Source of the DNA: Bacteroidales bacterium
Lineage (GTDB): Bacteria > Bacteroidota > Bacteroidia > Bacteroidales > DTU049
Reading direction: 5' to 3'
DNA length: 13,305 bases
NCBI GenBank assembly: GCA_030017935.1
Contig: JASEGF010000031.1
Coordinates: 1 to 13,305 of the forward strand
Both the position numbers and the translations under genes were made by a program. The notes under the pieces are model-generated. The model had not been told where the DNA came from. It did no database searches and saw only the letters and a program-made list of their open reading frames with translations. Below, piece by piece: positions 1-6,140 of this stretch (positions are counted from its first letter, which is position 1; every line of letters starts with the position of its first letter).

Positions 1-50
1 AAAAAGAGTAATTTATAAAAATGAAATTTATTATTAGACAGTTAAATATT

Positions 51-203
51 AACCACAAAGTTCTCAAAGAAGGCACAAAGAACACAGAGAAAAAATGAAA
101 TTGAATGATAAACTTTAATGTTATTTTATTAAAAGTTGGAATTAAAAGGGTTATAACAGGTACTTTGTGAACTTTGTGTAGTATCTTAGTGTTCTTTGTG
201 GTA
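51..203. repeat. Imperfect inverted repeat with ACCACAAAG arms
   Basis: The left arm (51-90) reads as ACCACAAAG, then a CAAAGAAGGCACAAAGAACAC core. The right arm (161-203), read on the minus strand, again begins ACCACAAAG and carries AACAC, CACAAAG and CACAAAG blocks. The arms are similar but gapped, and about 70 bp of AT-rich sequence lies between them. Each arm is itself made of short CACAAAG-like iterations. I recall similar ACCACAAAG/GGCACAAAG strings as dispersed intergenic repeats in several bacterial phyla. No reading frame is associated with it. It could be a small non-autonomous element or a decayed repeat; I see no target-site duplication that would settle this. Confidence 0.6.
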
Positions 204-297
204 AAATAATTTACTTACAATAAACGTTATAGAACCATAAAATTTTCTAATTTATTTATAAAGTTTAACTTTGTAAAATTTTTTAATTTGTTAAAAA
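204..297. other. AT-rich leader upstream of the export lipoprotein gene
   Basis: This stretch is almost entirely A and T. It contains TTTG-like strings at 270-273 and 287-290, but their spacing does not fit the Bacteroidota -33/-7 arrangement, so I do not call a promoter. The last bases before the ATG at 298 are an A run without a Shine-Dalgarno, as at the other starts here. Confidence 0.3.
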
Positions 298-1059
298 ATG
301 AAATTTAATTATTTATTTGTATTGTTATTATTATTGAGCTTAACCTCATGCTCAAGTTATTATTATCCTAATTTATTGATGACTAATTTGAATGAAAATG
401 ATTTAAAAGATATTAATGAGCTTCAAATACCACCAGCTCAAACTATTAAAAAAGGAGATCAATTTATTATATCTATTTATCCTAATGGAGGTGAGCAACT
501 AGTTATTTCGCCTAATGTTAATAATACAATAACTAGCGGAAATACATCTAATGTAATCTATTATGTTAATGAAAATGGTAATATTGATTTACCATTATTA
601 GGTGATATTTATGCAGAAGGGTTGCAAATAGAAACATTTAAAGATACTCTCACTAAATTATATTCTCATTTTATCACTGATCCATATATAATCCTTAGCT
701 GGACAAATAAAAAAGTTTATGTTTTTTCGCAAGGTAATGGTAGTGCAACAGTAATTCCTTTTTCTAATTCATATATTACATTACTAGATGCCATTACGAG
801 CAGTGGTGGTATAGGAGAAGCTAATTCTGATAAAATTATAATAGCTAGACCATTGAATAATGAACAAAATTTTTCTTTTTATCAGGTAAATTTACAAGAT
901 AAAGATAATCTATATTTAGGGAATGTTTATCTAAAGGATGGTGATATGGTATATGTTATTCCTAAACAAAGAGTCCTATACAGAGCTGTAAGCGAAGTAT
1001 CTCCTTATATATCATTTTTAAATACTGTTTTAATTATTGTTCAATTTTTTATTAAATAA
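298..1059 (+). CDS. Wza-type polysaccharide export outer-membrane lipoprotein
   Basis: The 253-residue product is a polysaccharide biosynthesis/export (Wza/BexD-type) protein. These form the outer-membrane channel through which capsule or exopolysaccharide leaves the cell. Residues 1-18 are a lipoprotein signal peptide: K2, a leucine-rich core, then the lipobox L15-T16-S17-C18, so C18 should be acylated. Residues about 45-132 match the poly-export domain (KKGDQFIISIYP, then NENGNIDLPLLGDIYAEGL). Residues about 137-215 fit an SLBB-like soluble-ligand-binding domain, ending KDGDMVYVIP. The last 25 or so residues are hydrophobic (FLNTVLIIVQFFI), like the C-terminal outer-membrane helix of Wza. 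The length is near the short Bacteroidota form. The usual Wzc tyrosine kinase partner is not next to it. A chorismate mutase homologue starts 10 bp downstream instead. The ATG at 298 is the only start compatible with the signal peptide. Confidence 0.88.
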   Translation: MKFNYLFVLLLLLSLTSCSSYYYPNLLMTNLNENDLKDINELQIPPAQTIKKGDQFIISIYPNGGEQLVISPNVNNTITSGNTSNVIYYVNENGNIDLPLLGDIYAEGLQIETFKDTLTKLYSHFITDPYIILSWTNKKVYVFSQGNGSATVIPFSNSYITLLDAITSSGGIGEANSDKIIIARPLNNEQNFSFYQVNLQDKDNLYLGNVYLKDGDMVYVIPKQRVLYRAVSEVSPYISFLNTVLIIVQFFIK

Positions 1060-1069
1060 ATTATATAAA

Positions 1070-1345
1070 ATGTTTCAGAGTGATGATCTAGTACAGCTAA
1101 GGAGTGAATTGAATGAAATAGATAAAGAGCTATTTGATTTATTTATAAAAAGATATAAATTGTGCAAACAAATTGGAGAAGTTAAGAAATCTCTCAATAT
1201 CCCTATTTATCAACCTCAAATATATAATGATAAATTAAATAGAATTATTGAAAAAGCACAAGTAGAGAATATTCCAAAAGATGTAGTAGAGAAATTATAT
1301 AATACAATTCATGATATATGCGTAGATGCACAATCAATAGATTAA
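1070..1345 (+). CDS. AroQ-type chorismate mutase-like protein with altered active site
   Basis: This is a 91-residue all-helical protein of the AroQ (type II chorismate mutase) fold, which normally converts chorismate to prephenate. Without gaps its numbering matches the E. coli P-protein mutase domain. R11 (QLRSELNEID), R28 (KRYKL), K39 (GEVKK) and Q88 (DAQ) sit at the expected substrate-binding positions. The positions equal to D48, R51 and E52 are Q48, I51 and Y52 (in PIYQPQIYND), so two side chains that contact chorismate in EcCM are missing. It may be a weak mutase, an isochorismate pyruvate lyase-like enzyme, or a binding or regulatory protein. I chose the ATG at 1070; an in-frame TTG at 1037 would overlap the preceding gene and add 11 non-conserved residues. 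It lies 10 bp after the export lipoprotein gene and is probably cotranscribed with it. Confidence 0.82.
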   Translation: MFQSDDLVQLRSELNEIDKELFDLFIKRYKLCKQIGEVKKSLNIPIYQPQIYNDKLNRIIEKAQVENIPKDVVEKLYNTIHDICVDAQSID

Positions 1346-1363
1346 TTAAAAGGTTTTAATTAA
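1342..1363. promoter_or_regulatory. Perfect palindrome between aroQ-like gene and methyltransferase gene
   Basis: The arm TTAATTAAAA (1342-1351) is repeated as its exact reverse complement TTTTAATTAA (1354-1363) around a GG spacer. The left arm contains the stop codon of the chorismate mutase-like gene (1343-1345). The right arm ends 4 bp before the ATG at 1368. It could be a dyad operator or an A-U hairpin that affects translation of the methyltransferase. In such AT-rich DNA chance is possible, although 10-bp perfect arms are longer than most seen here. Confidence 0.35.
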
Positions 1364-1367
1364 AAAA

Positions 1368-2138
1368 ATGAGAAATGTCTTTTTTAGAATTTATTATAGT
1401 TTACAATATTATTTAACTAAAAAAAATCCAATAAACTTGCATTCGCCATATCTATATCAATTATATTTACAAACATATAGAATAGATTATAAAATACCAC
1501 AACAACTCGTATCATATCAAAATAAATTATCTAAATGCAAGGAATATATTGAGTTTCAATCAATAGGTGCTAACAAAAAATTTATAAAAACTAGAGTAAA
1601 CAAATGGCAAAAGAGAATATCTACTAAATTGCAAAAACGCAGATATATTATAGGCTTAGCCGAATATTTTTACGCAAAAAAAATCTTAGAACTAGGCGGA
1701 GGTTTTGGGAAAACATCTGCTATGCTTTCTTTATCGTTACCACATACGGAAATTTATACTATAGAAGGAGTAACTGTACTTAATAATTATATTACTAATT
1801 TGAAAAATGAATTGAATTTAGTGAATTTATATAATTATAATCTTGATTTTAATACTGCAATAGATAAATTTATTAACGAAAATAAAAAATTTGAATTAAT
1901 AATTGTAGATGGTTCACATCATTATGAAACCACTCTTAAAATAATTAATCAATTACCTGCTATTCTATCAGAGCAATCAATTGTAATTTTAGATGATATT
2001 AACTATTCTCGAAGTATGTATCGGGCATGGAAAGAAATAATTAAAAATAATAATTTTTTTGATGTTAAATGGGAAAGAAATGGTTATGGACTGTTAATTA
2101 AAAATCCAGATATCAGTAAACAGGTTTTAAAGATATAA
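1368..2138 (+). CDS. Class I SAM-dependent methyltransferase
   Basis: The 256-residue protein has a Rossmann-type methyltransferase domain. Motif I is ELGGGFG (108-114), which binds S-adenosylmethionine. An acidic residue after strand 2 follows (E133 in YTIEGV). The post-II stretch is FELIIVDGSHHYE (175-187), and a DD pair (D209-D210 in SIVILDDINYSRS) follows strand 5. The pattern resembles the Methyltransf_24/O-methyltransferase group. The N-terminal NLHSPYLYQLY (23-33) resembles the 'HSPF' signature of a common Bacteroidota methyltransferase family of unassigned substrate. No membrane segment or signal peptide is visible. It begins 22 bp after the chorismate mutase-like gene and precedes pyruvate kinase by 52 bp, so it is probably in the same transcript. 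The substrate cannot be named from sequence. Confidence 0.85.
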   Translation: MRNVFFRIYYSLQYYLTKKNPINLHSPYLYQLYLQTYRIDYKIPQQLVSYQNKLSKCKEYIEFQSIGANKKFIKTRVNKWQKRISTKLQKRRYIIGLAEYFYAKKILELGGGFGKTSAMLSLSLPHTEIYTIEGVTVLNNYITNLKNELNLVNLYNYNLDFNTAIDKFINENKKFELIIVDGSHHYETTLKIINQLPAILSEQSIVILDDINYSRSMYRAWKEIIKNNNFFDVKWERNGYGLLIKNPDISKQVLKI

Positions 2139-2190
2139 TAAAAAAGAAGAGATTTATTCATATATATAAATTTTGTAAAAATATAAGAAA

Positions 2191-3633
2191 ATGAGAAAAA
2201 ATTTTTTACGTACTAAAATAATAGCTACCATTGGACCAACATCATGGAATAAAGAAACTATAGAAAAAATGCTATTAGCGGGCACAAATGTTTTTAGATT
2301 AAATTTTTCACATTTTAATTTTGAAAAATTCGAAGAAATAATAAATATCATTAGAGAGACATCAAGAACACTTAAAATCCCATGCGCTATTTTAGCAGAT
2401 TTACAAGGGCCTAAACTTAGAATTGGTGAAATAAAAGAAGGAACCATCCTTAAAAATGATTCTTACATTTTCATTACTAATAAAGAAATTATAGGCGATG
2501 AGAATGGGTTCACACTAAGATACGATAATTTTAATGAACTTCATAACGGTGATCGAGTACTTATCGATGATGGTAAAATAATATTAACTATTGAAGAAAT
2601 TTTAAATGAAAAAGAATTAAAAGCTAAAGTTATACGCGGGGGACTTTTATTATCACAAAAAGGGTTCAATATTCCTCATGTAAACCTATCTATTTCTTCT
2701 ATCACTGACAAAGATAAAGAAGATATCAAATTCATTATTAATCATGATTTTGATTGGCTTGCACTATCTTTTATTAGAAGTGCAAATGATATTATACAGT
2801 TAAGAGAATATTTAGAATCTCTCAAGAGTGATATAAGCATAATAGCAAAAATAGAAAAACCTGAAGCACTAAAACAATTAAATCAAATAATAAGTTTATC
2901 TGATGGAGTAATGATAGCTAGAGGAGACCTAGGCGTAGAAATGCCTATATATCAATTGCCTATTTGGCAAAAAAGAATTATCACTAGAGCCCGACAACTA
3001 GCTAAACCTGTCATAGTAGCTACACAATTACTCAGAAGTATGATAGATGATATTATTCCATCACGTGCAGAGGTTACTGATATTGCAAATGCGGTGCTAG
3101 ATGGTACAGATGCTCTGCTATTAACTGATGAAACAAGCCTTGGTAATAATCCTATTTTAGTTATAGAAACTATGGCTAAAATCATTGAGGAGGTCGAAAA
3201 TAATCCAGAATTTAATAAATTACTAACTAGAAATTTCAAAATGGCTTCACCACTCAAAATTAATTGTAACAAAATACAATATGTTACTGCGTCTATAGCA
3301 GCAGATGTCGTTTTAACATATCCTATCTCTGCGATAATTGGTCTCACATATACAGGGTCATCCATTATTCAAATTTCTTCTTATCGCTCGCCTGTACCTA
3401 TTTTTGCTTTTACCTCTCAAAATAAAGTCATTAGAAAGCTTTCTCTCATATGGGGAGTAAGATCTTTCTTTTATGATAATCAAAATAGTACTGACGAAAC
3501 AATAGAAGATACACTTAATTTTTTAAAAGAAAATGAATATTTAGAAGCTGGTGATTGGGTCATACATACAGCTAGTATGCCAATAAATGCGAAAAAACAC
3601 ATAAATACTATCAAGATTTCAATAGTAGAATAA
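2191..3633 (+). CDS. pyk: Pyruvate kinase
   Basis: Pyruvate kinase converts phosphoenolpyruvate and ADP to pyruvate and ATP, the last step of glycolysis. The 480-residue length is normal. Landmarks in order are TKIIATIGPTS at the N terminus, FRLNFSH (R36, N38, S40), ADLQGPKLRIG, a B domain of roughly 70-165, IIAKIEKPEA with catalytic K220 and metal ligand E222, and DGVMIARGDLGVEMP with metal ligand D246. VATQ with T278 follows, then SRAEVTDIANAVLDGTDALL and a C-terminal domain from about 345. The barrel shows unusual changes: the common TQMLESM block reads TQLLRSM (R282 for E), and MLSGETA reads LLTDETS (312-316). The core catalytic residues are intact, so I expect activity. It is the last of the four plus-strand genes and converges with the transposase-like gene. 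Confidence 0.95.
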   Translation: MRKNFLRTKIIATIGPTSWNKETIEKMLLAGTNVFRLNFSHFNFEKFEEIINIIRETSRTLKIPCAILADLQGPKLRIGEIKEGTILKNDSYIFITNKEIIGDENGFTLRYDNFNELHNGDRVLIDDGKIILTIEEILNEKELKAKVIRGGLLLSQKGFNIPHVNLSISSITDKDKEDIKFIINHDFDWLALSFIRSANDIIQLREYLESLKSDISIIAKIEKPEALKQLNQIISLSDGVMIARGDLGVEMPIYQLPIWQKRIITRARQLAKPVIVATQLLRSMIDDIIPSRAEVTDIANAVLDGTDALLLTDETSLGNNPILVIETMAKIIEEVENNPEFNKLLTRNFKMASPLKINCNKIQYVTASIAADVVLTYPISAIIGLTYTGSSIIQISSYRSPVPIFAFTSQNKVIRKLSLIWGVRSFFYDNQNSTDETIEDTLNFLKENEYLEAGDWVIHTASMPINAKKHINTIKISIVE

Positions 3634-3695
3634 AAAAGTAAAGTGTAACGAAACGATGGGGAAAGGTAAGTTTTTTAAAAGGAATTGTAAAATAT

Positions 3696-4703
3696 TTAAA
3701 TGTTATAGATTAAATATGTTTGAGACATCAAATCACTATACCGCTCCCACGCCCGCCTATCCGACGCCGCCAAATTCAACAACCTCCCTGTATCTTCTTT
3801 AATCTTCTCCGCCAAATACTTCCCTCTCACTACAAACCACATTATGTAGTTCGTTAAATATTTTGTAGCAACACCACGAAACTTGTAATATATCCAGCCA
3901 ACAAAATCTGTTATCTTCTCATGAACAGTTGATACACTATATATCCCACCTTTCATCTTATTTTTGTTTGTTATTTCTTTGTGTTTTATATGTTCTGCAT
4001 TTACTGTCTTGAAAGCTTTTTTATTGCTACCACATATTACTGAATTCTCAGAAATTCGTGATTTTAGAAAATTAGCTATGTGTTCAGCTTGAACTCTTTT
4101 TTCTTCTAATTTCTTGAACAAAATATTTCCACTTCTATCTGTGGCAGCCAATACTGCCACTTTTGTTGGCTTCTTTTTCTTTAACTTTTTTAACTCTTTT
4201 TTTTCTCGTTTCTTTTTGCCTTTTTCAGAGTAATTCATTAGAAGCTCCTCTAATTCTACTACTCCAAAGAAATTAACATTGTCTTCAAAAGACTGTAGAG
4301 CACACAGTATTCTGTGACGCCAAAAGAAACTTGTTGTGAGACTTATGTGTACAATTCTAGCACATTCTCTCAAACTCATCCCAGCACTCATACATTTAAT
4401 ATATTCGAGCATTTTGTCCTTTTCATGAACACCATACATAAAGGTGCCTGTGGTAACTCTGAATTGTCTTCCACAGTTTTTACATCGGTAATTTTGAACT
4501 CCACTTTGCAAACCATTTTTAATTACATGACTGCTATTGCATTCTGGACAAAGTACTCCGGTAGACATTGCTTTAATTTCTTGATAATCTACGACATCTT
4601 TGCCTTCTTTGATCATTTGATCATAGAGATTATCGTAGAATTCACGTGTACCTTCTTTAGTAAGGGCAAATATTTTAGTTGGGTTTTCAAATATTTTATC
4701 CAT
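3696..4703 (-). CDS. IS1595-like transposase-derived protein, catalytic triad lost
   Basis: This intact 335-residue protein has the whole IS1595-type layout. A zinc ribbon (C52-x2-C55 and C74-x2-C77-G) is followed by a helix-turn-helix-like stretch at about 97-135 (MSLRECARIVHIS). A DDE/DDN-type nuclease region follows, recognisable from VELxE at 149-153, KVAVLAATDRSG at 181-192 and FRGVATKYLTNYIMWF at 275-290. By my ungapped comparison all three catalytic positions differ. VELDE reads VELEE (E152), the CTDGH-type aspartate is S226 (ICGSNKK), and the asparagine of VNSYH aligns with H261. A lysine-rich stretch (162-179) follows the first catalytic site. The frame is unbroken and a host-type -7 box sits 16 bp upstream of the ATG. 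I see no clear terminal inverted repeats or target duplications. This fits a domesticated DNA-binding protein or a dead, not yet decayed IS copy. Confidence 0.8.
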   Translation of the reverse strand: MDKIFENPTKIFALTKEGTREFYDNLYDQMIKEGKDVVDYQEIKAMSTGVLCPECNSSHVIKNGLQSGVQNYRCKNCGRQFRVTTGTFMYGVHEKDKMLEYIKCMSAGMSLRECARIVHISLTTSFFWRHRILCALQSFEDNVNFFGVVELEELLMNYSEKGKKKREKKELKKLKKKKPTKVAVLAATDRSGNILFKKLEEKRVQAEHIANFLKSRISENSVICGSNKKAFKTVNAEHIKHKEITNKNKMKGGIYSVSTVHEKITDFVGWIYYKFRGVATKYLTNYIMWFVVRGKYLAEKIKEDTGRLLNLAASDRRAWERYSDLMSQTYLIYNI

Positions 4704-4718
4704 AAAAATAATTTTTTT

Positions 4719-4727
4719 GCAAATATA
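4719..4727 (-). promoter_or_regulatory. Bacteroidota-type -7 box of the transposase-like gene
   Basis: On the minus strand the string TATATTTGC matches the TAnnTTTG(C) -7 element, 15 bp before the ATG at 4703. No clean -33 TTG is seen at the usual distance. The same box type precedes purF and nqrD in this window, which supports use by the host sigma factor. Confidence 0.55.
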
Positions 4728-4808
4728 TAAATTTTTGATATATGAAAAACTTGATTTTTAAAAACATAAAAAATTTATTTACTACCTCTTCCCTCTACCC
4801 CATTTCTT

Positions 4809-6098
4809 TCACATCGCTTCTGCTACTACAAATGCACTACCCCCTACAAATATTAAATCTTTACTACTCGCATGTGTTTTTGCTTCATACAGTGCCCTTC
4901 TAACAGATTTATAGGCTTTACCATTTAGATGTATGTTCTTAGCTTTTTTTAATAAAATTCCAGAATCTAGCGCTCTCGGTACATGTGGATTACAAAAATA
5001 ATACTGAGCATCTGATGGTAGTAATTTCAATATACCTTCTACATCTTTATCTGCCATCATTCCCCATACAATATGCAATCTTTCTTTTTTGACATCGTTT
5101 AGCATCTCTACTAGATTACTTACAGCACCTACATTATGCCCAATGTCCATTATTATTGGAACATCATTTGGTACATAGCTCCATCTACCAAATAGACCAG
5201 TATTTTTATTTAACTTTATAAAACCTTTTTTGATATGATTATAATTAATTTTATATTTGTAAGATTTTAAAATGTCTATAGTGCATAGTACTGTTTTTAT
5301 ATTCTCTATTTGTACTTTGCCTACTAATGGAGATGTGAGTTTATATATATTTTCATTTTCATCATTTAATTCTACCTTTATGATAGGAGGTATTAGAGAT
5401 TGATAAAATTTTTTAGTAACAAATTTATCTGTAGCAAAAGTAATGGGAGCATTATTTTTTTGGGCATATTGCGTAAAAACTGGCATTGTTTCTGAATTCT
5501 TCTCTCCTATTACGCAGGGTACATTAGGTTTAATAATTCCAGCTTTTTCTGCTGCAATTTGTTGTAATGTGTCCCCAAGCAATTTCATATGATCAAAAGA
5601 AATACTTGTAATTATTGATACTAATGGTGTAACAACATTTGTAGCGTCTAATCTGCCTCCTAGTCCAGTTTCTAGAATAGCTATATCTATATCTGATTCT
5701 GCGAAATAGCAAAAAGCCATTACAGTATTTATTTCAAAAAAACTAGGTTTTATTTGTTCTATTAAATGTAAATTTTTTTTTGTGAAATTAGTTATCCAGT
5801 GTGCTGGTATCATTTGTCCATTTATTTTTATTCTCTCACGCATAGTTTTTAAATGTGGCGAAGTATATAGACCAACTTTATAACCAGCTTCTTGCAATAT
5901 AGAAGCTAACATGCTACTCACACTACCTTTACCATTAGTACCAGCAATATGTATAGAAGGAAATGTAAAATGTGGATTATTAAATTTTTCAAGTAGCAAT
6001 AATGTTTTTTCTAAACCACCTTGATAACCAGCATTACCTTGTCTTTCATACATAGGCAGCTGCTCCATAATATATTTTTCTGCTTCAGCAAATATCAT
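4809..6098 (-). CDS. folC: Bifunctional folylpolyglutamate/dihydrofolate synthase
   Basis: FolC adds glutamate to dihydropteroate and extends the polyglutamate tail of folates in the cytoplasm. The 429-residue length is typical. The N-terminal Mur-ligase-like domain shows the P-loop IAGTNGKGS (51-59) and TSPHL (79-83). Further on come ILETGLGGRLDATNVV, and SISFDHMKLLGDTLQQIAAEKAG with the family's conserved lysine. The C-terminal domain has MDIGHNVGAV (317-326), a variant of the usual DGAHNP-type block, and ends with IFVGGSAFVVAEA. The start 42 bp after the purF stop suggests cotranscription with purF, and purF and folC are also near each other in some Proteobacteria. A purine-rich run follows the stop on the coding strand. 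Confidence 0.95.
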   Translation of the reverse strand: MIFAEAEKYIMEQLPMYERQGNAGYQGGLEKTLLLLEKFNNPHFTFPSIHIAGTNGKGSVSSMLASILQEAGYKVGLYTSPHLKTMRERIKINGQMIPAHWITNFTKKNLHLIEQIKPSFFEINTVMAFCYFAESDIDIAILETGLGGRLDATNVVTPLVSIITSISFDHMKLLGDTLQQIAAEKAGIIKPNVPCVIGEKNSETMPVFTQYAQKNNAPITFATDKFVTKKFYQSLIPPIIKVELNDENENIYKLTSPLVGKVQIENIKTVLCTIDILKSYKYKINYNHIKKGFIKLNKNTGLFGRWSYVPNDVPIIMDIGHNVGAVSNLVEMLNDVKKERLHIVWGMMADKDVEGILKLLPSDAQYYFCNPHVPRALDSGILLKKAKNIHLNGKAYKSVRRALYEAKTHASSKDLIFVGGSAFVVAEAM

Positions 6099-6140
6099 CA
6101 GTTTTTTATTTAGAAATATTCTTTTTAAAAAAATGATCTA

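Noticed and set aside
1037..1069. TTG at 1037 as the start of the chorismate mutase-like gene.
   Set aside because: It would overlap the lipoprotein gene and add residues outside the AroQ fold. The ATG at 1070 gives numbering that matches the family exactly.
2952..3365. A 137-codon minus-strand open frame inside pyk.
   Set aside because: It is antisense to conserved pyruvate kinase motifs and has no recognisable product, so it is a shadow frame.
4314..4730. A 138-codon plus-strand open frame opposite the transposase-like gene.
   Set aside because: It is antisense to the zinc ribbon and HTH region, which show clear family conservation, so it is a shadow frame.
3656..4803. ATGGGG (3656-3661) and CCCCAT (4798-4803) as possible terminal inverted repeats of an IS1595-type element.
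   Set aside because: Only 6 bp match exactly, extension needs gaps, and no target-site duplication flanks them. The overall size would fit an IS, so this is noted but not supported.
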